A DNA stretch of 64,000 nucleotides. Origin: Marinobacter pelagius. GTDB lineage: Bacteria; Pseudomonadota; Gammaproteobacteria; Pseudomonadales; Oleiphilaceae. This document shows, piece by piece, positions 16,844 through 24,536 of this stretch (position 1 is its first letter; the number at the start of each line of letters is the position of its first letter). The stretch lies in contig NZ_QNRO01000008.1 of assembly GCF_003315345.1 (NCBI RefSeq), positions 1-64,000 of the forward strand, read 5' to 3'. The position numbers and the translations under genes were made by a program. Under the pieces are notes generated by a model. The model did not search any database, was not told where the DNA came from, and saw only the letters and a list, made by a program, of their open reading frames with translations.

Positions 16844-18195
16844 TATTGCTCTCCTCGCAAATCAATCTGGCCGGTCACAGCGGCGGTAATAAAGGCGGCG
16901 CGGCGCTCTTTGAGCAGGGTAATGCTTTGTTCCGCCTTGCCGATCAGCGTATCAATGCGGGCGGTTTCGCGGTCGAGGGTGGCGGCGATGGTGGCTTGTT
17001 CGTCTGGTGGAGGCAGCGCTACTGGGGCATTACCAATAGTATTTTGATTCAGGCCATATCGGGTTATTCCCGGCGACTCAACAAAGAAGTGAGCTTTTGT
17101 ATGATCCGACTGGAGCGAACGATGGATATAGCTTCCATAGTTATCATTTAAGGCACGAATCATGGTGAGATGATAGCCACAAATCACTCCGGGCATATCA
17201 TGTGGAACAAAGGCTGGAATCCCTATGTCGGACGGGTCTTCCGAATCCTTCGTGATAATGACATCGCCTTTTTTCAGAGTGAACTGCTCAATCTCGTGGG
17301 TGCTGGCAGTAGCCTGCATGAAAGGCATATCATCACTGATGAACTCGTTGTAATAGACATCCGTGTAGTTACAAAGCTCAACCGTCTGCTGGTCTTCGTA
17401 GCTCTTCTTGTCAACGCCACTATTAGAGTAACGCCCGACATGACGTAGTCTTTTCACCTCCCAATGCTCCGGCACCTGCCCAATCCACTCAACGCCAGAA
17501 TCTTTCATCCGCACATTAGGGTTCAAACCTTTCGTAACTGCATGGGTGATCAGCGCCTGGCGCTTTTCCTTCAGCAGCTCGATAAAGCGGGTTTTCTTCT
17601 GGATTAGCGCATCAATGCGGGCGGTTTCGCGGTCGAGGGTGGCGGCGATGGTGGCTTGTTCGTCTGGTGGAGGCAGCGCTACTGGGGCATTACCAATAGT
17701 ATTTTGATTCAGGCCATATCGGGTTATTCCCGGCGACTCAACAAAGAAGTGAGCTTTTGTATGATCCGACTGGAGCGAACGATGGATATAGCTTCCATAG
17801 TTATCATTTAAGGCACGAATCATGGTGAGATGATAGCCACAAATCACTCCGGGCATATCATGTGGAACAAAGGCTGGAATCCCTATGTCGGACGGGTCTT
17901 CCGAATCCTTCGTGATAATGACATCGCCTTTTTTCAGAGTGAACTGCTCAATCTCGTGGGTGCTGGCAGTAGCCTGCATGAAAGGCATATCATCACTGAT
18001 GAACTCGTTGTAATAGACATCCGTGTAGTTACAAAGCTCAACCGTCTGCTGGTCTTCGTAGCTCTTCTTGTCAACGCCACTATTAGAGTAACGCCCGACA
18101 TGACGTAGTCTTTTCACCTCCCAATGCTCCGGCACCTGCCCAATCCACTCAACGCCGGAATCCTTGTACGCGGGATACACTTTGTACTGGCTCAT
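16843..18195 (-). CDS. hsdS: Type I R-M specificity subunit with two identical recognition halves
   Basis: A 450-residue HsdS. The two halves start at KDSGVEWIGQVPEHWEVKRL (about residues 11 and 231) and are the same protein through the whole target-recognition domain and into the coiled-coil spacer (ATLDRETARID). HsdS normally carries two different domains, each reading one half of a split asymmetric site. Identical domains should read a symmetric split palindrome, as shown experimentally for engineered or half-length HsdS dimers. The ATGA overlap with hsdM couples translation. At DNA level the halves are identical over 546 bp, meaning a recent duplication or ongoing gene conversion. Confidence 0.93.
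   Translation of the reverse strand: MSQYKVYPAYKDSGVEWIGQVPEHWEVKRLRHVGRYSNSGVDKKSYEDQQTVELCNYTDVYYNEFISDDMPFMQATASTHEIEQFTLKKGDVIITKDSEDPSDIGIPAFVPHDMPGVICGYHLTMIRALNDNYGSYIHRSLQSDHTKAHFFVESPGITRYGLNQNTIGNAPVALPPPDEQATIAATLDRETARIDALIQKKTRFIELLKEKRQALITHAVTKGLNPNVRMKDSGVEWIGQVPEHWEVKRLRHVGRYSNSGVDKKSYEDQQTVELCNYTDVYYNEFISDDMPFMQATASTHEIEQFTLKKGDVIITKDSEDPSDIGIPAFVPHDMPGVICGYHLTMIRALNDNYGSYIHRSLQSDHTKAHFFVESPGITRYGLNQNTIGNAPVALPPPDEQATIAATLDRETARIDTLIGKAEQSITLLKERRAAFITAAVTGQIDLRGEQ
16951..18156. repeat. Perfect 546-bp direct repeat within hsdS (16951-17496 and 17611-18156)
   Basis: Reading the two blocks line by line gives no difference between 16951-17496 and 17611-18156, at an offset of exactly 660 bp. 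Outside these limits the sequences diverge at once (CAGCGT versus TAGCGC on one side, GCCAGA versus GCCGGA on the other). Homologous recombination between the copies would delete 660 bp (220 codons) in frame and leave a one-domain HsdS. Confidence 0.95.
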
Positions 18196-20219
18196 TCGCT
18201 GGCCACCTCTGCCAGTAGCGCGGCAATCTCGGCTTCCACCTGCTTCAGGTCTTCATCAATATCATGCAGCTTGCGCGGCGGCTGATACTGGTAGAAGAAG
18301 CGGTTGAAGTTGATCTCGTAGCCGACGCGGCCCAATTGACCGTCCTTGGCATCGGTAAAGCTCTCGTCCAGATAGGCATCCGGGACATGGGGCAGCACTT
18401 CGCGGGCGAAGTAGTCGTCAATGTCTTCCAGGTAGGGGACATTTTCGTAATCGGTCAGGTCAGTATCCGGCACCAGGTTGCCGTTGGCATCCGTGACCGG
18501 CTCGGCTTCCGGGTCTTTGTGACCAAAGGCGTTGATCAGCGCGGCGATAAAGGTCTTGTTTGCCTTGACCTTGAGCTGCTTGGCTTCGTCGGACTTGATT
18601 GCGTCCTTGGCAAAGGTTTCTGCCCAGCCATAGGTCTGCGTTTGCCCGATCAGCGGCTTGAGGGCGTCGCGCCAGAATGTCTGATGCGCGTCAGAGAGCT
18701 TTTCCCAAGCGGGGTCGGCTTCCAGCCGCTCCGTGCCTGCCTTATCCAGTTCCAGGGTCATGCGCAGCGGGCGCAGTACCTTGATACGGCGGTAGCCAAA
18801 GGTGCGGTAGTCGAGCATCCGGGAAAGCGCATCGGTTTCCCCAGCGGCGTAGATGTCCAAAATCTGGCGGCACTGATCATGGCTGACAATACGGCGCTTG
18901 TTGCCCTCGTTGCGGATTGAAGTCCACAGGTCGGTGGCGTTGATCAACTGCACCTTGCCTTTGCGCTCCTGCGGCTTCTTGTTAGACAGAATCCACAGGT
19001 AGGTGGCGATATTGGTGCGGAAGAACAGATCCGTTGGCAGGGCCACAATGGCTTCAATCAGGTCGTGTTCCAGCAACCAGCGGCGGATTTCCGATTCGCC
19101 AGACGCGGCACCACCGTTGAATAGTGGCGAGCCGGACAGCACGATAGCGGCGCGGCCACCGCCGTTGATCGGCAGCTCCAGTTTGCTGGCCAGGTGCATC
19201 AAAAACAGCATGGAGCCATCGCTGATCTTCGGCAGGCCTGGCCCAAAGCGGCCCAATTCGCCTTTCTCGTGTTCCGCTTCGACGGCGTTTTTGTCCTTCT
19301 CCCATTTCTTCCCAAAAGGCGGATTGGACAGACAGTAGTGGAAACGCTCACCGGCAAACTGGTCGTTGGACAGCGTGCTGCCTTGACGAATGTTCTTCGA
19401 CAGGTCGCGGCCAGGGTCGGACTCCAGACGGCGGATCAGCATCCCCGCCACACAAACCGCATGGGTTTCCGGCTCCAACTCCTGGCCGTGCGGCACCAGT
19501 ACCGGCGGTACCTTGTCGCGGCCACCGTAATCGCCCACATGGTTCATGGCATCAGTGAGGAACCCACCCGTGCCGCAGGTCGGGTCATACAGGGTACGAA
19601 TCAAACCGGGGCTGGCCTCAAACAGGGCGTCATCCGGGTCAAGCAAAAGCGCGGTCGCCAAGTGAACGATGTCACGCGGCGTCATGAAGTCCTCGGCCCC
19701 TTCGTTGACCTCGGCACCAAAGCGGCGAATCAGGTGTTCGTAGATGTTGCTCATCACCCGATCCGGCACCACATCAGGGTGCAGGTCGATCTTGGCGAAA
19801 TTCTGGCAAATCTTGTACAGCAAGCCAGCCTTCTCCAGCCGGATCACGGTATTGCCGAACTCGAACTCCTCGAAGATAGCGCGGGCGTTATCCGAAAACA
19901 GGGCGATGTAGTCTTCCAGATTGCGGCGCGTCTTGGTGCTACCGAGGGTGCCAAGGGAGTATTCTGAGGTGTTGTAGAAGGGGTATTCAGCGGTTGAGCG
20001 CAGAATGGTGTCCAGCTCAACATCGGCATCCTTGAAAGCGGCGTATGCCTCTCTCACCGCCTCGCGGGTCGGCTCCAACGCACACTCCAGGCGGCGCAGC
20101 AAGGTAAACGGCAAGATGATTTTGCCAAAGTCCGTATGTTTGAAGTCCCCCCAAAGGTCTTCCGCGTTCTTCCAAATAAAGTCAGCCTGTGAAGCTGCCG
20201 ATCCCGTAAATTCGTTCAT
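18192..20219 (-). CDS. hsdM: Type I R-M methyltransferase, M subunit
   Basis: A 675-residue N6-adenine methyltransferase. The AdoMet-binding motif DPTCGTGGF is at 212-220 and the catalytic NPPF at 299-302. An N-terminal helical domain (HsdM_N) and a C-terminal region ending in a coiled coil (DIDEDLKQVEAEIAALLAE) for contact with HsdS are present. ATG 20219 follows GGAG; an upstream TTG at 20231 is possible. It is the first gene of the operon. The 118 bp between it and the right end contain two TTTTGCAC copies (20237-20244 and 20284-20291), which could be regulatory sites. M and S together methylate, and with R they restrict. Confidence 0.95.
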   Translation of the reverse strand: MNEFTGSAASQADFIWKNAEDLWGDFKHTDFGKIILPFTLLRRLECALEPTREAVREAYAAFKDADVELDTILRSTAEYPFYNTSEYSLGTLGSTKTRRNLEDYIALFSDNARAIFEEFEFGNTVIRLEKAGLLYKICQNFAKIDLHPDVVPDRVMSNIYEHLIRRFGAEVNEGAEDFMTPRDIVHLATALLLDPDDALFEASPGLIRTLYDPTCGTGGFLTDAMNHVGDYGGRDKVPPVLVPHGQELEPETHAVCVAGMLIRRLESDPGRDLSKNIRQGSTLSNDQFAGERFHYCLSNPPFGKKWEKDKNAVEAEHEKGELGRFGPGLPKISDGSMLFLMHLASKLELPINGGGRAAIVLSGSPLFNGGAASGESEIRRWLLEHDLIEAIVALPTDLFFRTNIATYLWILSNKKPQERKGKVQLINATDLWTSIRNEGNKRRIVSHDQCRQILDIYAAGETDALSRMLDYRTFGYRRIKVLRPLRMTLELDKAGTERLEADPAWEKLSDAHQTFWRDALKPLIGQTQTYGWAETFAKDAIKSDEAKQLKVKANKTFIAALINAFGHKDPEAEPVTDANGNLVPDTDLTDYENVPYLEDIDDYFAREVLPHVPDAYLDESFTDAKDGQLGRVGYEINFNRFFYQYQPPRKLHDIDEDLKQVEAEIAALLAEVASE

Positions 20220-20337
20220 CCTGGCCTCCAACCACCTTTTGCACGAAACGCTATCATGATCAGCTGGTGATTATCAACCATATTTTGCACAAAAGAGGAT
20301 GGATTCCAATTCTTGGCTGAATCTGCAATCCTACCTC

Positions 20338-20360
20338 AGAATGCAAATAGCCAAATATTC
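20338..20360 (-). repeat. Right end of ISL3-type element: terminal inverted repeat and target duplication
   Basis: AGAATGCAAATAGCC (20338-20352) is the exact reverse complement of the left terminal repeat, followed by AAATATTC (20353-20360). The repeat contains an outward-facing ATG at 20341 that is in frame with the interrupted toxin gene. Confidence 0.93.
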
Positions 20361-20634
20361 GCTTGCGTTCAAGCCCTCAGCCCTGAAGGAATGGAAAAAG
20401 CTCGCACCGGCGATTCGAGACCAGTTCAAGAAAAAGCTCACAAAACGGCTAAACGATCCACACGTTCCAGCTGATGCCCTATCCGGGCTTTCAGGTTGTT
20501 ACAAGATTAAACTGAGGAGTGTCGGTTATCGTTTGGTCTATCAGGTCGAGGATGCAGAGGTTCTCGTTACTGTTGTTGCTGTGGGGCGGCGCGAACGTGG
20601 TGCCGTCTACAGCAAAGCTGAAGATCGCATTTAA
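20341..20634 (+). CDS. stbE: StbE/RelE-type toxin re-started from the transposon end
   Basis: From residue 5 on (KYSLAFKPSALKEWKKLAPAIRDQFKKKL) this is a standard StbE/RelE-family mRNA interferase, with the core GCYKIKLRSVGYRLVYQV and VTVVAVGRRER at the C-terminus. The original start codon is 8.2 kb away at 12148. The terminal repeat of the inserted element supplies ATG CAA ATA GCC, replacing MSF with MQIA and keeping frame, so the product (97 residues) is almost unchanged. No ribosome site is evident before this ATG. A longer in-frame start at 20299 also exists. Whether it is made, and whether the distant antitoxin controls it, is unknown. Confidence 0.8.
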   Translation: MQIAKYSLAFKPSALKEWKKLAPAIRDQFKKKLTKRLNDPHVPADALSGLSGCYKIKLRSVGYRLVYQVEDAEVLVTVVAVGRRERGAVYSKAEDRI

Positions 20635-20658
20635 CTTTTGGAGGTGGGCGTTCAACTC

Positions 20659-20688
20659 GGGGTCAGATGAAGGCTTTCATCAGACCCC
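20659..20688. repeat. Single REP-like F unit
   Basis: F unit with GATGAA/TTCATC arms and the A.A mismatch, between the toxin and the convergent response-regulator gene. A degenerate neighbour (CTGGGGTCACC) abuts it. Confidence 0.85.
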
Positions 20689-20693
20689 TGGGG

Positions 20694-21665
20694 TCACCCT
20701 GCCTGCAGCGCCCTTGGCGAGACTTCGGTAAACCGACGCGTTTCGTAAGCACTCATCAGTCCCTCCATAGCGGTGTGTTCCATGTCGTGCACGGAGGGCG
20801 AGCCGTTGGTGGCGTCGGCTCGGCAGAGGACCATGCCGGCTTCGACGGAGATGTAGCCTACAGAGGTTTTCAGGGCTTTGTGGTTGATGCCGTCGAAGAT
20901 GCGGCGGAAGGTGGTGGCGGTGCAGTGTTCGCGGTTCGGGACGTAGGCAACCAGGGCGAACTGGTTGTCACCTACGCGGCATAGCACATCAATGGGGCGG
21001 ACCAGGGATTTCAGGCGGCGGGCGATGCCGGTGGCCAGTTCGCGCATCACTGATGGCGGGTGCTTGCGGCTCAGTTCCTGCCAGTTGCGGATGCCGCACA
21101 GTACGTATGCGGCGGCACCGCCCCGGGCTTCGGCGTGGCGCAGGGTTTTGTCCAGGCGGTCCCGGGCGTATTTGTGGTTACAGAGGCCGGTTTCCAGATC
21201 GATGATGTTGGAGGATTCCAGAACCCGGTTGTTTTCGATCAGCAGAGCGTTGGTCCGCAGCAATGTGTTCTGACGGTCGGCCATGCGGTCGGCGGCGAAG
21301 ATCCGTGGGATTAGCTGCTTGGTCATGTCCGATTTGCAGATGAAGTCATCCACGCCTCGGTCAAAGGCTTCGGACAGAGCTTCCACGCCTTCCCGGGCGG
21401 TGAGCAGGATGACGTAGGTGTAGTGTTTGGCCAATTCGTCCTGCTGCCGCACCTGGTCCGTGAGCGCCAGGCCGTCCATTTCCGGCATCAGCCAGTCGGC
21501 GATCAGCACGCTTACCGGCCGCTGCTCGATCATTTCGAGGGCGGCGGGGGCGTTGTTGGCCACGCGTATGTCTCGATAACCGGCATTTCGCAGGGTGCGT
21601 CCAACCACCATACTGCTGAATTTGGCGTCATCGACGACGAGAATGGGTAGGTCCAGGTTTGGCAT
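20694..21665 (-). CDS. Response regulator with receiver and degenerate GGDEF domain
   Basis: A 323-residue protein. The receiver domain begins at the N-terminus (ILVVDDAKFSS), has the phosphorylation Asp in IADWLMPEMDG and the conserved Lys in ICKSD. After a coiled-coil linker (TNALLIENNRVLESS) comes a GGDEF-type domain in which the signature is VGDNQF, so cyclase activity is probably lost. It may act as a sensor or binder. ATG 21665 (MPNLDLP) was chosen because it leads straight into the first receiver strand and has an AAAGAAG upstream; an ATG 24 bp earlier is possible. No kinase is adjacent. Confidence 0.8.
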   Translation of the reverse strand: MPNLDLPILVVDDAKFSSMVVGRTLRNAGYRDIRVANNAPAALEMIEQRPVSVLIADWLMPEMDGLALTDQVRQQDELAKHYTYVILLTAREGVEALSEAFDRGVDDFICKSDMTKQLIPRIFAADRMADRQNTLLRTNALLIENNRVLESSNIIDLETGLCNHKYARDRLDKTLRHAEARGGAAAYVLCGIRNWQELSRKHPPSVMRELATGIARRLKSLVRPIDVLCRVGDNQFALVAYVPNREHCTATTFRRIFDGINHKALKTSVGYISVEAGMVLCRADATNGSPSVHDMEHTAMEGLMSAYETRRFTEVSPRALQAG

Positions 21666-21752
21666 AGCGTCTACTTCTTTCCAGTCCATTGTCAGATGCG
21701 GTGTTTGCCGGGGCTTGGTATGATCCTCGGCATGAATCGGGGGCTTGCGCCT

Positions 21753-21950
21753 GGGGTCTGAAGAAAGCCTTCTTCTGACCCCATTTTCGACATTGCCCGC
21801 TAAGATGGGGTCAGATGAAGGTTTTCATCAGACCCCTGAGTTGGCCTTGAACTCGCGGCTTGCACGAGGGGTCTGAAGAACGCTTTCTTCTGACCCCATT
21901 CTCGACTTAGCCGCTAAGCTGGGGTCAGATGAAGTCTTTCATCAGACCCC
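21753..21950. repeat. REP-like cluster of four units (R 21753, F 21807, R 21868, F 21921)
   Basis: Two R-F pairs in tandem. Both R units have GAAGAA arms and both F units GATGAA arms. Spacers within pairs are 24 and 23 nt, shorter than the usual 35. They end near the yajQ ribosome site at about 22003. Confidence 0.88.
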
Positions 21951-22017
21951 GACGTGCCACGTCAGCCCCTGACATTTTCGCCAGTATACCTCTGCCAAAT
22001 TTTGGAGAATGACGACC

Positions 22018-22500
22018 ATGCCCTCTTTTGACATAGTTTCTGAAATAGATATGCACGAAGTCACAAATGCGGTGGATCAGGCCAAGCGGGAGCTGGGTAA
22101 CCGCTGGGACTTCAAGAATGTGGAGGCGGATATCGAGCTGGAGGGCGAGCGCATTACCATCAGCGCCGAGCAGGAATTCCAGCTGGAGCAGCTGAGGGAC
22201 ATGCTGCGGATGGCGTTTGCCAAGCGCAACATCGATACCAGGGCGCTGGCGGAGGAAGGTGACAGCAAGGCCGGCAAGCTGGTGAAGCAGCATTTCACGC
22301 TGAAGCAGGGCATCGAGACCGACAAGGCCAAGAAGATCGTGAAGATGATCAAGGACCAGAAAATGAAGGTCCAGGCCAGCATCCAGGGCGACAAAGTGCG
22401 GGTGACCGGCAAGAAGCGGGACGATCTGCAGGAGGCGATTGCCATGCTCCGTGAAGCCGAGCTGGATATTCCGCTGCAGTTCAATAACTTCCGCGACTGA
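22018..22500 (+). CDS. yajQ: YajQ family nucleotide (c-di-GMP) binding protein
   Basis: A 160-residue protein starting [21 protein letters not shown], the invariant beginning of YajQ, with NRWDFK, the KLVKQHF.LKQGI core, and the FNNFRD end. YajQ has two ferredoxin-like halves. A Xanthomonas/Pseudomonas homologue binds c-di-GMP and affects gene expression. ATG 22018 is chosen because the ATG at 22009 is only 2-3 nt from GGAGA. The following permease frame begins within a few bases of the stop, so the two may be cotranscribed. Confidence 0.93.
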   Translation: MPSFDIVSEIDMHEVTNAVDQAKRELGNRWDFKNVEADIELEGERITISAEQEFQLEQLRDMLRMAFAKRNIDTRALAEEGDSKAGKLVKQHFTLKQGIETDKAKKIVKMIKDQKMKVQASIQGDKVRVTGKKRDDLQEAIAMLREAELDIPLQFNNFRD

Positions 22501-22578
22501 TCCGGGGGCATTCCTATCCTATTCTCCACCCGCTGGGCCCTGGTCCGGGACACGCTATACACCTACACCCGTTGGCAG

Positions 22579-23913
22579 GTGATTGCGCTGCTGTTCCTGG
22601 GCTTTTCGGCGGGCCTGCCGTTCCTGCTGGTGTTTTCCACCCTGAATGCGCGACTGGCGGATGTGGGGGTGGAGACCGCGACGATCGGTTTCTTCAGCTG
22701 GCTGGGGATTACCTATTCCATCAAGGTGTTCTGGGCGCCGGTGGTGGACCGCCTCAAGTTGCCGGTGCTGGACCGGGTATTCGGTAAGCGCCGGAGCTGG
22801 ATTTTGCTGGCGCAGGCGGGGATTGCCACGGGGCTTTACCTGATGGCCCAGGTGGATGCCACGGTCAATCCCGAGCTGATGGCCTGGTGTGGGTTGCTGG
22901 TGGCGTTTTCCTCCGCGACCCAGGACATCGGCATTGACGCTTACCGGATCGAGATTGCCGAGGAGCGGCTGCAGGCGGCATTGGCGGCAACCTACATCTT
23001 CGGTTATCGGCTGGCGTTGCTGGTGGCCGGAGCCGGGGCCCTGTACCTGGCGGAGTTCTGGTCCTGGCAGGTGTCCTATGAGGTGATGGCGGCGCTGGTG
23101 GGTGTCGGCGTGCTGACGGTGCTGATTGCCCGGGAGCCGCAGGTCAATCATTTTGCCGCGGCGGCTGACATTGCCCACAAGATTGAAGACGAGGCGGCGA
23201 AGCGCAGCCACCTGTCCCCGCGCCTGGCCCGGCTGGCTGGCTGGTTCTATGCGGCGGTGGCAGGGCCCTTCCTGGATTTTTTTCGCCGGTACCGGGAGCT
23301 GGCTGTGGTGATCCTGGTGCTGGTGGCCGTGTACCGTATCTCCGACATTGCCATGGGTGTGATGGCCAATCCCTTCTACCTGGATTTCATGGGCTTCTCC
23401 AAGACCCAGGTGGCAGATGTCACCAAAATCTTCGGCTTCTTCATGACCATCGCCGGTTCGCTGGTGGGTGGCGTGCTGGTGGTGCGCTACGGCGTGCGCA
23501 AGATCCTGCTGGCCGGCGCGATCATGACCGCGGCGACCAACCTGTTGTTCGTGCTGCTGGCGCAGTATCCGCCGGATATCGTGACCCTGGCCGTGGTGGT
23601 GAGTGCCGATAACCTTAGTGGCGGTATTGCCAATGTGGCGCTGATTGCCTGGCTTTCCAGTATGACTAGCGCTTCCTTTACCGCGACCCAGTATGCGCTG
23701 TTCAGCTCCCTGATGACCCTGCCCGGGAAGTTTTTGGGCGGGTTCTCGGGCATTGTGGTGGCGGATTTCGGCTATGCCGAGTTTTTCACCATCTCCGCGA
23801 TCATGGGGATACCGGCGATTATGTTGGTGCTGTTCCTGATGAGCCGCGGGGAGCGGCTGGATGCGCTGGCGCCGAGGGCGGAGGCTGGGGTTGAGTCCGA
23901 GGGACGGGCCTGA
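22579..23913 (+). CDS. ampG: AmpG-like MFS permease (muropeptide uptake)
   Basis: A protein of at least 444 residues with about 12-14 membrane helices. The pattern LLFLGFSAGLPFLLVFSTLNARLADVG, the DRLKLPVLDRVFGKRRSW loop and AFSSATQDIGIDAYRIE are hallmarks of AmpG, which imports anhydromuropeptides for cell-wall recycling. The GTG at 22579 cuts into the first helix region. The frame is open back to the yajQ stop and encodes a plausible amphipathic leader, but offers no ATG, GTG or TTG there; ATT at 22510 behind GGGGG or CTG at 22540 could be the true start. Function is well supported; the start is not. Confidence 0.85.
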   Translation: MIALLFLGFSAGLPFLLVFSTLNARLADVGVETATIGFFSWLGITYSIKVFWAPVVDRLKLPVLDRVFGKRRSWILLAQAGIATGLYLMAQVDATVNPELMAWCGLLVAFSSATQDIGIDAYRIEIAEERLQAALAATYIFGYRLALLVAGAGALYLAEFWSWQVSYEVMAALVGVGVLTVLIAREPQVNHFAAAADIAHKIEDEAAKRSHLSPRLARLAGWFYAAVAGPFLDFFRRYRELAVVILVLVAVYRISDIAMGVMANPFYLDFMGFSKTQVADVTKIFGFFMTIAGSLVGGVLVVRYGVRKILLAGAIMTAATNLLFVLLAQYPPDIVTLAVVVSADNLSGGIANVALIAWLSSMTSASFTATQYALFSSLMTLPGKFLGGFSGIVVADFGYAEFFTISAIMGIPAIMLVLFLMSRGERLDALAPRAEAGVESEGRA

Positions 23914-23943
23914 AGACAAGGAGTGGGGCCGGACTTTGGCACA

Positions 23944-24038
23944 GGGGTCTGATGAAAGCTTTCATCTGACCCCATTTTCAGTCTAACAGTGGAGTTTTGG
24001 TCCAAGTTGGGGTCAGAAGAACAAGTTCTTCAGACCCC
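23944..24038. repeat. REP-like pair (R 23944-23973, F 24009-24038)
   Basis: The R unit has GATGAA arms. The F unit has GAAGAA arms with CAAG as loop (AGAACAAGTTCT), which extends the stem. Spacer 35 nt. It separates the convergent ampG-like and alkyltransferase-like genes. Confidence 0.87.
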
Positions 24039-24071
24039 TGTGCCTGGCCCAGCCCCTCTGTGCACACCCCC

Positions 24072-24380
24072 TCACGGTTGCCACTGAAATCTGCGCATCG
24101 ACACCCGCCCGTTGACCACTTCGACTCCTTCCGCTTCCAGGCGCCCAACCTGGACCCGGAACATCTCCGAATCCTTCGGAAACGCAATTTCCCCGGAGCT
24201 TCGAATCACCCGGAACCAGGGCACCTCGTGACCTTCCGGCAACTGCCCCAGGGCGCGGCCGACGAAGCGGGCCTGTTTGCCAAGGCCGGCCATGTGGGCG
24301 ACCTGGCCGTAGCTGGCGACTTTGCCCGGGGGGATGGCGTGGACGACTTGCCAGATTTTTTGGGGTTTGGTGGGTTCCAT
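24072..24380 (-). CDS. Alkyltransferase-like protein (ATL, MGMT family)
   Basis: A 102-residue protein covering the DNA-binding domain of O6-alkylguanine alkyltransferases (IPPGKVASYGQVAHMAG, ARFVGRALGQLPEG). At the active site the usual PCHRV is PWFRV (54-58): the acceptor Cys is Trp55. That replacement defines ATL proteins (such as E. coli YbaZ), which bind O6-alkylguanine without repairing it and hand the lesion to nucleotide excision repair. The His is also changed to Phe56. The gene is alone, between REP pairs. Confidence 0.88.
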   Translation of the reverse strand: MEPTKPQKIWQVVHAIPPGKVASYGQVAHMAGLGKQARFVGRALGQLPEGHEVPWFRVIRSSGEIAFPKDSEMFRVQVGRLEAEGVEVVNGRVSMRRFQWQP

Positions 24381-24412
24381 GGTTGGCTAGGGCATTGTGG
24401 TGAAGTTGGATC

Positions 24413-24507
24413 GGGGTCTGATGAACGCTTTCATCTGACCCCTGCTTGGACTTTGACTCCCGGGTCTGATCTAAGTTGGGGTCAGAAGAGCAAGCTCTTC
24501 AGACCCC
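24413..24507. repeat. REP-like pair (R 24413-24442, F 24478-24507)
   Basis: The R unit has GATGAA arms; the F unit has GAAGAGCAAGCTCTTC in its tip, giving a longer stem. Spacer 35 nt, containing TGCTTGGAC. A further partial arm (CAGACCCCTGTGC) follows near 24517-24531. Confidence 0.87.
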
Positions 24508-24536
24508 TGTGCCGGCCTCAGACCCCTGTGCAAGCT

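Larger units (their letters stand above)
12165..20352. mobile_element. 8,188-bp ISL3-family transposon carrying a complete type I R-M operon
   Basis: The element is bounded by inverted repeats GGCTATTTGCATTCT (12165-12179) and AGAATGCAAATAGCC (20338-20352) and by a perfect 8-bp direct duplication AAATATTC (12157-12164 and 20353-20360). ISL3-family elements characteristically make 8-bp duplications and have GG-starting ends, and the transposase inside is of that family. All four genes lie on the minus strand in the order hsdM, hsdS, hsdR, tnp with overlaps or gaps of 4 nt at most, so the transposase is the last gene of the R-M operon. Removing the element and one duplication restores an intact toxin gene, showing that the whole unit inserted in one event. 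Passenger genes in ISL3 elements are known (ISPpu12 is an example). Whether a type I R-M cargo has been described must be checked. Confidence 0.9.

Noticed and set aside
22555..23919. Minus-strand frame of 454 codons opposite the AmpG-like gene
   Set aside because: Basic, Gln/His/Arg-rich shadow of a membrane-protein gene; no family features.
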